Source of the DNA: Gigantopelta aegis
Lineage: Eukaryota; Mollusca; Gastropoda; Neomphalida; Peltospiridae
DNA: 64,000 bases
NCBI RefSeq assembly: GCF_016097555.1
Contig: NC_054707.1
Coordinates: 202,501-266,500 of the forward strand
Direction of reading: 5' to 3'
The position numbers and the translations under genes were made by a program. The notes beneath the pieces are model-generated. The model saw nothing but the letters and a program-made list of their open reading frames with translations. It was not told the origin of the DNA and searched no databases. Each line of letters starts with the position of its first letter. Position 1 is the stretch's first letter. Positions 1 to 13,000 of the stretch are shown in pieces.

Positions 1-176
1 CACGACCATCGCACAACATCGTGGGAAGGTCATGCGACGTCTTTAGTTAATATTTCCTGGTAAATGTACGATTAGCCACGAAGTCGTGCGATACCTGTAT
101 ACAATCCTGGGAATCGCAGCCAGGTTTTTGAACATTACCAAATGTCGCAAAGACGTCGTGCGATTACGCACGATTC
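1..176. other. Unassigned flank
   Basis: No gene is seen. Short motifs of the type CGTGCGAT and GACGTC recur several times, which suggests the end of an older repeat, but I cannot name it. Confidence 0.4.
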
Positions 177-388
177 ACTCCTCAAAAGAATTTAAGGGTC
201 AAAAATGTATAACCAAATAAGTTTTAGAGTGTATTAGATTGATGATGTAAACTACACCAAAAATTTAATTTATTGTTCCATATTTACAAAAAACCACAAA
301 TAAACGTCACTGTATACAAGAAAGTCACATGACATGCTGTCAAAGTTAAAGGTTGTCAAACATGGATTTTACACATTAGAACATTCGT

Positions 389-1447
389 TTAATAGTGTGT
401 GAATCCACCCCTGGCGCGAATACACTCGACACATCGTTGCCTCATGCTGTTGATCAGACGTCTGAAGAACTCTTGGGGAATGGCCTGCCACTCTTCCATA
501 AGAAGTTGACCCAGATCATGAAGGTTGGCCGGAGGGGCATGGTTATCCCGAACTCTTCTGCCTAATTCGTCCCAGGCGTTCTCTATTGGGGCCAAGTCAG
601 GCGAATATGCTGGCCAATCCATCCTGGCGATACCTTGTTGTCTGAGAAAGTCCGTTACCACCCTGGCGCGGTGGGGTCTGGCATTGTCATCCTGCAGAAC
701 TGCCCCGCCGCCAATCTACTGAAGGCCTGGGAGAACCAACGGCCGGATAATCTCATTCAGATAGCGGATTCCATTCAGATTGCCATCCACCACAGGACCC
801 CCCCCCTCTATGTGGTGGATGGCAATCTGAATGGCGCTCCACACCATAGAGATGCCGCTCCACACCATGACGCTGTCACCACCGAACCGGTGACGTTGTT
901 TAACGTTAACGTCAGCGAAGCGCTCCCCAGGACGTCTGTAGACACGAACCCGACCGTCGTTGAACTGGAGACTAAACCTGGACTCATCAGTGAACATCAC
1001 TCGACCCCACTGAACACGTTGCCACCGCAGATGAAGCGTGCACCAGTGACGTCTGGCCGTTCTGTGACGTGGTAGGAGTGGTGATCGAACAGCCTGGCGA
1101 CGGCAGCGTAGATTATTGGCTCTCAGACGATTGCGTATGGTTTGATCAGACACTCGAGTTCCAGTCGCAGTCCGCAGATTGTCACGTAATCGGCGTGCAG
1201 TGGTTGTGCGTTGACGTAGAGCCATATTGGTGATGTAGCGGTCCTCTCTATTTGTAGTGCTTCGGGGTCTTCCCGAACGTGGACGATTTCGAACAGAATT
1301 CGTTGCTTGGTACCGTTGCCACAGTCGGCCAACGACACTCTGACTGACACCAAGTCTCAGAGCAACATTTCTTTGCGTATTGCCATCCTGAAGCCAAGCA
1401 ATAGCCCTTCCTCGATCTTCGATAGTCAGTTGAAGTCGTACCATTGT
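389..1447 (-). pseudogene. Tc1-like transposase, broken
   Basis: Reading leftwards from about 1447 the product has an N-terminal helix-turn-helix region (GVSQSVVGRLWQRY), a second DNA-binding half (RSGRPR, VSDQTIRNRLR), then the catalytic domain: FTDESRFSL holds the first Asp, and PAYSPDLAPIENAWDEL, in the separate 389-661 stretch, holds the Asp-Glu end of the DDE triad. The reading frame is lost near 715-840, where a hairpin duplication (771-834) and a second small repeat (a GCTCCACACCAT motif occurring twice near 837-870) disrupt the segment that normally reads through GNLNGIRYL. Family assignment is firm; activity is excluded for this copy. Confidence 0.85.
771..834. repeat. Perfect inverted repeat inside the transposase
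   Basis: Arms 771-794 and 811-834 are 24-bp exact inverses separated by 16 nt that are mostly C. The arm sequence encodes the transposase segment ending in VVDGNLNG, so part of the gene has been copied back inverted, as expected of a snap-back template switch. Confidence 0.9.
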
Positions 1448-1816
1448 CGAATTTGGAGTGTGCACCGTACACGAACGCAAGCTCCAATTATACGGAAATT
1501 CAGCATTGGGAACATGGAATACACGTGCAAAGCGTGCAAATGAAGCGCTTTGTGAAAAAGCAAGTTATGGGCACTTAGCAGACCTTTCGCTTTCGCCCTA
1601 ATTTACGTGCAAATGTAAGCATGTTTTCGCCATTAGAACTAGTCGACAGTGTCAATGACAGTGGATTTTAATTCATTTATGGGTTGCTTAGACCCACTTT
1701 CGTCAAAATGGAACAATACTATGCGTGACATTATGGTCTAGCTAATATAATTGACATTCAGAAAATATTGTCGAAAATATCGTCTGACCCTTAAATTCTT
1801 TTGAGTAGTATATATA

Positions 1817-1867
1817 ATTAAAATTAGCTCCACTATTACATGTATAACGAGTAGAGCTAATTTTAAT
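1817..1867. repeat. Short palindromic element
   Basis: Arms ATTAAAATTAGCTC (1817-1830) and GAGCTAATTTTAAT (1854-1867) are exact inverses around a 23-nt loop. It looks like a small foldback or MITE remnant between two larger transposons. Confidence 0.6.
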
Positions 1868-1915
1868 CAGATTGACCCGAAATTCACCCATCGCAGGTGA
1901 TTGTACGACGTCTTA

Positions 1916-3533
1916 GGGGAAAGTGCCTAAAACGCCCACTGCGCCTAAGAAGCCCACTACCATTTTCGCACGTTTTCCAAAAGCTTGATGTTGTAATTAT
2001 GTCATAAATGTTTTGTCCACGTGTTCTGTGACCTTGTGCAATGCATATTGATAGCTAAAGAAGTAGTGGCACTAACCAAGAAACAGAAATGTAATTTGAT
2101 ATTTTTACTTACTATTTTTCCATAATTTCAAAGTGTGATATCTAACAAATTTTTATAGATAGTACATAATGTAAAGGATGTCCGTCATAAGCAATCTCTT
2201 TTGTGCATATTTTTGCAATAAATCAAGTAAAATGAGTCTCCATATTTAAGCAACGCTCTTCTAAACTAAAAGCGTGCTTGTGCTCAAAACGCACACGTCT
2301 GATGTTCCTAAAACGCACAGTGGGTGTGCGTTTTAAGACCAGAGGTGGGCGTTTTATAAACATATTAAGCTGGTGTGATTTAGTTGTTAATTAGTATTTA
2401 CATGAACTTTAAATAACATAAAATGTTGATTGTTTATCTAAAATCGGTTAAACATAGCCTACTAAACTTAGACGCTGATGACTGGACATAACGTGATGGT
2501 ACCAGAACTCACTGTAGAAAATAGGGAGAAGGCCGTTTTCAGTCTTCAACAGGCTGTTTTAGGTCATGTTCAGTCAGTGGTGGAAATGAGCACACTGTAG
2601 TGGGTGTAAGGGGCTCTGGTCACGATGCTGGTGTTGTGGAACAGGTTGTAGGACGGTAGGAGGTAACCGTGATAGAATGTACACCATTACAAAACTCTCA
2701 ACAAATCAAACGGAAAATGCTAGCACGTTTTCCAATTCTTAAGGCCGAATCACGTAGAAGGAATAAACATGCCCAGGCATTAACTGAAAAAGTTACATTG
2801 AGGAAAAGAGGTATGGAGAGGGGGTCAGGGAGACGAATAACAAGAAGCAAGTCGTATTGGGGCAGCAAGAGCTATGGTACGAGAAAGGAAAAGACTAAAA
2901 AGAAAATTAGTCACCAGGGGTGGATCCTCTGCTTGGACAAGAATCATAACACGTTTTGGAGCAAGTGTAGGTAAGGGGTATGAAGATGGTAAGGAAGCAA
3001 CGTCTGCATATTTTTGTATTTACTGTCAAGAGAAGTACAGTCATCCACCGACAGAAGATCGGCTACAGTGCCAGTCATGAAGCATGTGGCAATGGGGTTT
3101 TTGTGTGTGTGTGACTTGTGTTGTTAAATCGCAAATGTACTTATATCAGTAAATATACGACCAGGAAACGTTAAATGTTACAAGTTTTTATTGCCAAATG
3201 AATTTACAATAACACGTCTTGTTTACTGATGTCTAATATGAGTTAAGTGTTGTTTAAGGGATGAGAGCCTAGAGTGGGCCTTTTGTGACCATTGAAGTAA
3301 TACATAATATGATTGGGTGCGTCTTGTGAACAGTGTCCACAAAAGGCCCACTTTATGCCTAACCCTATTTTTCTGTCATTAATTAAGAACAGAAAATAAT
3401 ATACACGTATAATTCCCAGGATCCAAACATGATTATTAATTAAATCGGCTGTCATAGTTTGTGGTTATAAACACAGACTTTCGGGATGTATATGTCATCA
3501 ATGTTAAGGGGGTGCATTTTAGGCACTTTCCCC
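1916..3533 (+). mobile_element. pogo-like DNA transposon remnant
   Basis: The ends GGGGAAAGTGCCTAAAA and its inverse (ending at 3533) form inverted repeats of about 18-20 bp, and both ends abut TA (1914-1915 and 3534-3535), giving a 1618-bp element with a TA target duplication. Decayed coding matter lies at about 2660-3110. Its C-terminal part (FCIYCQEKYSHPPTED followed by further Cys and His residues) resembles the zinc-binding tail that many invertebrate pogo/Tigger-type transposases carry. The DDE core is not recognisable, so the family call is tentative. Confidence 0.6.
2669..3110 (+). pseudogene. Decayed transposase C-terminus, probable pogo type
   Basis: Overlapping short frames encode Arg/Lys-rich matter and a cysteine cluster (CIYCQEKY, then LQCQSC) resembling the terminal zinc-binding motif of pogo-like transposases. 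No intact frame spans it. It sits inside the inverted-repeat-bounded element at 1916-3533 and is read in the same direction as ETNK by chance. Confidence 0.45.
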
Positions 3534-3540
3534 TAAGGTC

Positions 3541-3916
3541 GGTGTGTCTTTAGATTTAGAGTGCAAGACTCACTGGCCCGTGGTGGGTTATTGCATACAA
3601 TTGTGGTACACTTTTGCTATTTATAGTTTTCATTGCTAGTCCAAACAAAGTGTGTGGTTAGTCACCCAATTCATCCCGTCTAAATCTTCCCATGAATAAT
3701 CAAACAACGAAGGTCGCTCCATCAAACAAGCTTTTATGCACACTAGTTTACCCGCTCACTTTTCATTCGGAACTCCTCGCATATTTCGCGAATAGTTGCG
3801 AGAATCTCCGATTGGAAATTAAGACACTGTTACGGAAATAGACGAAATATTTCGATTGGTGACGGTGTGTTGTGTGAATTTAGACGAGGCAGCAGTCGAC
3901 ACGGCGAGTGTGAAAC
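3541..3916 (+). promoter_or_regulatory. ETNK promoter and 5' UTR region
   Basis: This is the sequence directly upstream of the ETNK start codon. Two inverted CCAAT motifs (ATTGG) lie at about 3810 and 3854 in locally GC-richer sequence, with no clear TATA box, as is usual for housekeeping promoters. The transcription start cannot be placed from sequence alone. Confidence 0.4.
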
Positions 3917-4036
3917 ATGTCGACCGACATCCCTCACTTCGACATCAACATCAAACTAGAGACACCGGAGGACGACGCAGTGAAACTCGTCTGCAAACTG
4001 AAGTCGACATGGCCAGCGAAAGACATCAAGATCAAG
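3917..4036 (+). CDS. ETNK: ETNK exon 1 (coding)
   Basis: Codes residues 1-40 (starts MSTDIPHFD, ends AKDIKIK) and finishes in phase 0 at donor GTAATG. The ATG is the first in frame and leaves a short N-terminus like that of other ethanolamine kinases. Confidence 0.9.
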
Positions 4037-7000
4037 GTAATGCGCGCAAAATCCGGGAATGCACATTGCCTCGCGACACATGACAGGGGCGTAGCGTGGT
4101 CTGGACCGGGGGGGGGGGGGGGGGGAATTGGGGGGTCGAATATGAACCAAGTGGACCTTTTTCTATTTTGTTTTTGCACCACCCGAAACTCCATATTTAT
4201 AAACCTGTATGTTTTAGTACTGAAAGCGGACCATTTGCTTCAGCGGGGGGATGACCCCCCCCCCCAAGCCTACGCCCCTGCACGAGTCCGACTGCGATCA
4301 CTGCCGACTTAGCCGGCTAGGGCGGGTCTAGGGTTACATGGAGGAGGGATGGGGGCTTGTCAGCTTTTGCTGAAAATGTCTATCTCTGTAAAGCAATATT
4401 TCATATTAATTATTGTACCACGCTTTGGTGTCGGTCCCTTTGATTTTACCCGTGGTGTATCCCATTGGTATTAGAACATTGTTTTAAAAAGTACTTTCAC
4501 TAACATTAGTAATAAAATTAAAATATAAATTGTATCGATAAATATAAAATAATTATTTTCTTAAGAAAAAAAAATATATTAACAGCACTAGTATAATATC
4601 CATCCGGTACCCCCATTATTATTTTTAGTTAGGGTTACCGTTAGGGGGTTAGGATTCGGGTTTGGGTGAGGGTTAGGGGAGAGGGGGGGGGGGGGAACTG
4701 TGTGGCTATTTTCCTCTTAACCCAGTTGAATCCAGTTCTACGTGCAGGGATAAGTTCAGCCTGCCGTTTGTGTGTGTGTGCACACATGTTAATCTTGTAT
4801 TTTATAGCCACCTACCCCCCCCCCCCCGATAAAAAACTGCCCCCTCTACCCCACAAAGGTAGTAGTAGGCTAATAATAATAATAGTAATTGTAAAATAAT
4901 TGTGTATTATTATTATTATTATTATTAATTATTATCATGACATGTATTATAATGTCGCAGTAGGGTGGGTGAGGACGATTGTTACAGAAACATTACATAA
5001 ATTTAGAGGGGGACCCGGGAGTGGTCTCAGCATTACTGGTATAAAAAATATGTATTTTGAGGTTTATTGCCCCATGCAATTTTGCACATTTGAAATATGA
5101 CTAAATACAGCAAAATAACCTTTTAAGCATATTTATTTGCGGTAAAATTAACTTTTTACAAAATTTAGGTAAGCAGCCTCAGAATTGCAATCAGTGAAAA
5201 ATTATCACGTTCAAGCCCTGTTGTTTGTTTGTGTACTGTCCGAAGTTGGTTTCTCTTTCAGATAATCTACCTCAGCAGCTGATAATTTGTAATTTTTATT
5301 TATTTATTTATTCATTCATTACTTTTTTTTATTATTATTTTTAATTTATTATTATTAATTTGTTGTTGGCACTGTAGGGGTAATATTACACTATTCATAT
5401 GTCTATGGAAAACATATACAAAAGGGTCTGCCATATAATATACAATCCTCTCCTCTACCCTGATCAGACAACGCACTGTTCGTACAATACTTAGTATGTA
5501 TAATACTTAGTATGTAGTCCTCCTGTTCCAGATGGTTCATATAATATACAATCCTCTCCTCTACCCTGATCAGACAACGCACTGTTCGTACAATACTTAG
5601 TATGTATAATACTTAGTATGTATTCCTCCTGTTCCAGATGGTTCATATAATATACAATCCTCTCCTCTACCCTGATCAGACAACGCACTGTTTGTACAAT
5701 ACTTAGTATGTATAATACTTAGTATGTAGTCCTCCTGTTCCAGATGGTTCAGTAATATGGATCAATCAAATACTTATTTACGGCCTATATACATTTTTCC
5801 TGTGAATATAGCCAGCCCTTGTTAGCGGAGGCTATATACACGGCCGTCGTATATATAGTCACATTGTGTATAAACACCGTCTAGTTCAGAATATTCTTTA
5901 AAAATGTAACAATTCCTATATCCCAAGTCAGCTGTTATGGCATATTTTGCATAATAATGAGTTTGACAAGGTGGAAAATGGTGTTTGTGATCCAGATGTT
6001 TAGAGTTTTTCGCATACGACTGACGAAAATTTACCTACATGTATATAGATGCAAAGGCCTAACTAGTTGGGATTGTCAGTGTTTTAAATGCTTCTGTTAC
6101 TAAAATAAATTAATGTATAAGCTTACTCAGTACATATTTTTATTAATTTTTAATAACTTCTTTTCATTTTTATTGTTTTTCAATTTACCCTACGTCGCAG
6201 AGGACGGTCAAGCGTTCTCGCTACACGAGCTTGGTGAATCGTTTTGACAGTGTGGTTATTCGGGGGATGCCCGTCACGTGACTCAAAATAATACGTCACA
6301 CATCTGCTCTCCAAATAGCCGTTATTTTTCTCAGAATTATGGACCGTACCCATAATTCAATTTTTTTTTTATAAAATATCAATAATAAATGGGATATGGT
6401 GGTTATGTAGATGGTTCAATAAAGTACTTTTAGGTAAAAATCAAATGTATATATTGTCATATAATACTTTGTTGGATCAATAATTAGGTCAATCATCGGT
6501 GACTGAGTGCCTTTAAATAGTTTCGTTTCATTTTCCATTACATTACTTTATCAATTGCAACATTTGAAAAGGACACCTCCTGTATAGAGGGCGTTAGCAG
6601 TGTTAAAAAGGACGCCTATAGTAAGAGGTCATGGCACACCACCCACTTTTCCATGTTACACTGTTCAAAAGGCTTGAAATGTATTTAGCCCGAGTACTCT
6701 GACTTCCTTCCTATCAAGGAACATAATTCGCTATGCAAGTTTCAGAGATCACTACACTATTTTAAAACATAAAACAATAGTTGCTACAATTTTCAATTGA
6801 CTAGAAATGTCGCTAATCAAAACTCTGAAGGAAAACCACTGTTCTCTGTCTGAAAAACATTCAGTGCTGTACCCAGTGAGATGAAGGGCTGAAAACTGTC
6901 CATAGTCTCTAGCTTGAGCAGACCATCACTTTCTTTGCTTTTTTTATATATATTTTTTTAACTGGATCAGACCTCGCTATGAAATTGTTCAGACGAGTGT

Positions 7001-10000
7001 TTAATTGCCCCCCTAATGTAATTTATGTGGGAAGCCATATTTCAATATTGAACATTAATATTTAATTCTATTGTTTAAGTTTTTTAATTAGCATTCTAAG
7101 GGAAGCTTAAAATTACTTTCTTTGAACTAGTGCCTGCAGATGTTGGGGTCTGCTGCCCCACCCTCTTGTTATATTTGTCAATGTCCAACCTCATATACTT
7201 GCACCAACTAGAATCTGTTTATTGATTTTTTTAATTCAAGATTAAGTTAAAAAAAGAGAAAAGTTCTTCAAAAATTACCAATAAATTCCATCTCCTTTTT
7301 GATCAGAGATAAAGGCATCTGCTGGAACAGCCAAGGTAGGCAATTGCATGTGAAGTTGTGTGTTTTGCCCCTGTGTGGTTATGCCGTGTCGTACATTCTT
7401 GAAAAAATATGAGTTACCTGTTGTGATAATTCAGTGACTGTGTGAGGTGTTCAGTCAAACAGACTCTTTAGATGTTTTCAGTGTTTTATGAACATTGTGA
7501 AATGTAGTCTAGACAAGCTCTCTGTAACTGAGCTGTGATGGTGTGTAATGTAGTCTAGTCAAGCTCTCTGGAATTGAGCTTGACTCGTGATGGTGTGGAA
7601 TATAGTCTAGACAAGCTCTCTGTAACTAAACTGTGATGGTGTGGAATGTAGTCTAGACAAGCTCTCTGTAACTGAACTGTGATGGTGTGGAATGTAGTCT
7701 AGACAAGCTGTCTGTAACTGAACTGTGATGGTGTGGAATGTAGTCTAGACAAGCTCTCTGTAACTGAACTGTGATGGTGTGGAATGTAGTCTAGACAAGC
7801 TCTCTGTAACTGAGCTGTGTTGTTGTGGAATGTAGTCTAGACAAGCTCTCTGGAACTGAGCTGGACTCGTGATGGTGTGGATTGTAGTCTAGACAAGCTC
7901 TGGAACTGAGCTGGACTTGTGATGATGTGGAATGTAGTCTATACAAGCTCTGTAACTGAGCTGTGATGGTGTGGAATGTAGTCTAGACAAGCTCTCTGTA
8001 ACTGAACTGTGATGGTGTGGAATGTAGTCTAGACAAGCTCTCTAGAACTGAGATGTACTCGTTATGGTTTGGAATGTAGTCTATACACGCTCTGTAACTG
8101 AGCTGTGATGGTGTGGAATGTAGTCTAGACAAGCTGTCTGTAACTGAACTGTGATGGTGTGGAATGTAGTCTAGACAAGCTGTCTGTAACTGAACTGTGA
8201 TGGTGTGGAATGTAGTCTAGACAAGCTCTCTGTAACTGAACTGTGATGGTGTGGAATGTAGTCTAGACAAGCTCTCTGTAACTGAGCTGTGTTGTTGTGG
8301 AATGTAGTCTAGACAAGCTCTCTGGAACTGAGCTGGACTCGTGATGGTGTGGATTGTAGTCTAGACAAGCTCTGGAACTGAGCTGGACTTGTGATGGTGT
8401 GGAATGTAGTCTATACAAGCTCTGTAACTGAGCTGTGATGGTGTGGAATGTAGTCTAGACAAGCTCTCTGTAACTGAACTGTGATGGTGTGGAATGTAGT
8501 CCAGACAAGCTCTCTAGAACTGAGATGTACTCGTTATGGTTTGGAATGTAGTCTATACACACACTGTAACTGAGCTGTGATGGTGTGGAATGTAGTCTAG
8601 ACAAGCTCTCTGTAACTGAACTGTGATGGTGTGGAATGTAGTCTAGACAAGCTCTCTGTAACTGAACTGTGATGGTGTGGAATGTAGTCTAGACAAGCTC
8701 TCTGGAACTGAGCTGTACTCGTTATGGTGTGGAATGTAGTCTAGACAAGCTCTCTAGAACTGAGATGTACTCGTTATGGTTTGGAATGTAGTCTATACAA
8801 GCTCTGTAACTGAGCTATAACAGTGATGGTGTGAAATGTAATCTAGACAAGCTCTCTGGAACCAATTTATAATAGTGATGGTGTGGAATGTAATCTAAAC
8901 AAGCTGTATAGAACTGAGTTGTTATAGTGATGAAGTGGAATGTATTCTAGACAAGCTTTATAGAACTGAGTTGTTACAATGATGGTGTGAAATGTAGTCT
9001 AGACAAGCTGTATAGAACTGAGTTGTTATAGTGATGGTGTGGAATGTAGTCTAAACAAGCTCTCTAGAATTGAGTTGTTATAGTGATGGTGTGAAATGCA
9101 GTCTAGACAAGCTCTCTAGAACTGAGTTGTTATAGTGATGGTGTGGAATGCAGTCTAGACAAGCTCTCTAGAACTGAGTAGTTATAGTGATGGTGTGGAA
9201 TGTAGTCTAGACAAGCTCTATAGAACTGAGTTGTTATAGTGATGGTGTGGAATGCAGTCTAGACAAGCTCTCTAGAACTGAGTTGTTATAGTGATGGTGT
9301 GGAATGCAGTCTAGACAATCTCTCTAGAACTGAGTTGTTATAGTGATGGTGTGGAATGCAGTCTAGACAAGCTCTCTAGAACTGAGTAGTTATAGTGATG
9401 GTGTGGAATGTAGTCTAGACAAGCTCTATAGAACTGAGTTGTTATAGTGATGGTGTGGAATGCAGTCTAGACAAGCTCTCTAGAACTGAGTTGTTATAGT
9501 GATGGTGTGGAATGCAATCTAGACAAGCTCTATAGAACTGAGTTGTTATAGTCATGGTGTGGATTATGAAATGTAGGAAGGAAGGAAGAAAATGTTTTAT
9601 TTAACGATGCACTCAACAATTTTTTTTACGGTTATATCAGCATCGAACATATGGTTAAGGACCACACAGATATTGAGAGAGGAAACCTGCTGTTGCTACT
9701 TCAAGGGCTACTCTTTTCGATTAGCAGCAAGGATCTTTTATATACACCATCCCACAGACAGGATAACACATACTACAGCCGTTGATATACCAGTAGTGAT
9801 GCACTGGCTGGAGTGAGAAATGGCCCAATGGGCCCACCGACAGGGATTGATCCCAGACTGATCGCACATCAAGAGAACGTTTTACCACTGGGCTATGTCC
9901 CGCCCCCTGTGAAATGTAGGAACAGATCTTATTGGAGGTCCGAGGCATTACAGGGTTCACCTACACAGTGTCACCCACTTCATGGAGGTGTATGACCACC

Positions 10001-13000
10001 TACACAGTGTGTCACCCACTTCACGGAGGTGTATGAGCACCTACACAGTGTCACCCACTTCACGGAGGTGTATGACCACCTACACAGTGTGTCACCCACT
10101 TCACGGAGGTGTATGAGCACCTACACAGTGTCACCCACTTCACAGAGGTGTATGACCACCTACACAGTGTCACCCACTTCACGGTGTAGTTACGAGTGTG
10201 TCTGCTGGGGGTATGACCACATACACAGTGTCACCCACTTCACGGTGTAGTTACGAGTGTGTCTGCTGGGGGTATGACCACATACACAGAGTGTCACCCA
10301 CTTCACGGGTGTAGTTACTAGTGTGTCTGCTGGGGGTATGACCACATACACAGTGTCACCCACTTCACGGGTGTAGCTACGAGTGTGTCTGCTGGGGGTA
10401 TGACCACATACACAGTGTCACCCACTTCACGGTGTAGTTACGAGTGTGTCTGCTGGGGGTATGACCACATACACAGTGTCACCCACTTCACAGTGTAGTT
10501 ATGAGTGTGTCTGCTGGGGTATGACCACATACACAGTGTCACCCAGTTCACGGGTGTAGTTACGAGTGTGTCTGCTGGGGGTATGACCACATACATAGTG
10601 TCATCCAGTTCACGGGTGTAGTTACGAGTGTGTCTGCTGGGGGTATGACCACATACACAGTGTCACCCCCTTCACGGGTGTAGGTACGACTGTGTCTGCT
10701 GGGGGTATGACCACATACACAGTGTCGCCCACTTCATGGTGTAGTTACGAGTGTGTCTGCTGGGGTATGACCACATACACCGTGTCACCCACTTCACGGT
10801 GTAGTTACGAGTGTGTCTGCTGGGGTATGACCACATACACAGTGTCACCCACTTCACAGTGTAGTTACGAGTGTGTCTGCTGGGGGTATGACCACATACA
10901 CAGTGTCACCCACTTCATGGGTGTAGTTACGAGTGTGTCTGCTGGGGGTATGACCACATACACAGTGTCACCCACTTCACGGTGTAGTTATGAGTGTGTC
11001 TGCTGGGGTATGACCACATACACAGAGTGTCACCCACTTCACGGGTGTAGGTACGAGTGTGTCTGCTGGGGGTATGACCACATACACAGTGTCACCCACT
11101 TCATGGTGTAGTTACGAGTGTGTCTGCTGGGGTATGACCACATACACAGTGTCACCCACTTCACGGTGTAGTTACGAGTGTGTCTGCTGGGGGTATGACC
11201 ACATACACAGTGTCACCCACTTCACGGTGTAGTTACGAGTGTGTCTGCTGGGGGTATGTCCACATACACAGTGTCACCCACTTCACGGTGTAGTTACGAG
11301 TGTGTCTGCTGGGGGTATGACCACATACACAGAGTGTCACCCACTTCATGGGTGTAGTTACGAGTGTGTCTGCTGGGGGTATGACCACATACACAGTGTC
11401 ACCCACTTCACAGGTGTAGTTACGAGTGTGTCTGCTGGGGGTATGACCACATACACAGTGTCACCCACTTCACGGTGTAGTTACGAGTGTGTCTGCTGGG
11501 GGTATGACCACCTACATAGAGTGTCACCCACTTCACGGGTGTAGTTACGAGTGTGTCTGCTGGGGGTATGACCACATACAGAGTGTCACCCACTTCACGG
11601 TGTAGTTATGAGTGTGTCTGCTGGGGGTATGACCACATACAGTGTCACCCACTTCATGGTGTAGTTACGAGTGTGTCTGCTGGGGGTATGACCACATACA
11701 CAGTGTCACCCACTTCACGGTGTAGTTACGAGTGTGTCTGCTGGGGGTATGACCACATACACAGAGTGTCACCCACTTCATGGTGTAGTTACGAGTGTGT
11801 CTGCTGGGGGTATGACCACATACACAGAGTGTCACCCACTTCACGGTGTAGTTACGAGTGTGTCTGCTGGGGGTATGACCACATACACAGAGTGTCACCC
11901 ACTTCATGAGTGTAGTTACGAGTGTGTCTGCTGGGGGTATGACCACATACACAGAGTGTCACCCAGTTCACGGGTGTAGTTACGAGTGTGTCTGCTGGGG
12001 GTATGACCACATACACAGTGTCACCCACTTCACGGGTGTAGGTACGAGTGTGTCTGCTGGGGGTATGACCACATACACAGTGTCACCCACTTCATGGGTG
12101 TAGTTATGAGTGTGTCTGCTGGGGGTATGACCACATACACAGTGTCACCCACTTCACGGGTGTAGTTACGAGTGTGTCTGCTGGGGGTATGACCACATAC
12201 ACAGTGTCACCCACTTCACGGTGTAGTTATGAGTGTGTCTGCTGGGGTATGACCACATACACAGTGTCACCCACTTCACGTTGTAGTTACGAGTGTGTGC
12301 TGGGGGTATGACCACATACACAGAGTGTCACCCACTTCACGGGTGTAGTTACGAGTGTGTCTGCTGGGGGTATGACCACCTACACAGTGTCACCCACTTC
12401 ACGGGTGTAGGTACGAGTGTGTCTGCTGGGGGTATGACCACATACAGAGTGTCACCCACTTCACGGGTGTAGTTACGAGTGTGTCTGCTGGGGGTATGAC
12501 CACATACACAGTGTCACCCACTTCACGGTGTAGTTACGATTGTGTGCTGGGGGTATGACCACATACACAGAGTGTCACCCACTTCACGGGTGTAGGTACG
12601 AGTGTGTCTGCTGGGGGTATGACCACATACACAGTGTCACCCACTTCACGGTGTAGTTATGAGTGTGTCTGCTGGGGTATGACCACATACACAGTGTCAC
12701 CCACTTCACGGGTGTAGTTACGAGTGTGTCTGCTGGGGGTATGACCACCTACACAGTGTCACCCACTTCACGGGTGTAGGTACGAGTGTGTCTGCTGGGG
12801 GTATGACCACATACAGAGTGTCACCCACTTCACGGGTGTAGTTACGAGTGTGTCTGCTGGGGGTATGACCACATACACAGTGTCACCCACTTCACGGTGT
12901 AGTTACGATTGTGTGCTGGGGGTATGACCACATACACAGAGTGTCACCCACTTCACGGGTGTAGGTACGAGTGTGTCTGCTGGGGGTATGACCACATACA

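Larger units (their letters stand above)
177..1809 (-). mobile_element. Tc1/mariner-like DNA transposon, degenerate
   Basis: A 21-bp motif (CTCAAAAGAATTTAAGGGTC plus A) at 181-201 is repeated as its exact inverse at 1785-1805, giving terminal inverted repeats around a minus-strand transposase. Total length is about 1.63 kb, normal for Tc1-like elements. A TA target duplication is not clean at the left end. The transposase shows the Tc1 layout but carries internal rearrangements, so this copy is inactive. Confidence 0.85.

Noticed and set aside
3934-4194. Minus-strand proline-rich frames over ETNK exon 1
   Set aside because: Shadows of the coding exon and a G run.
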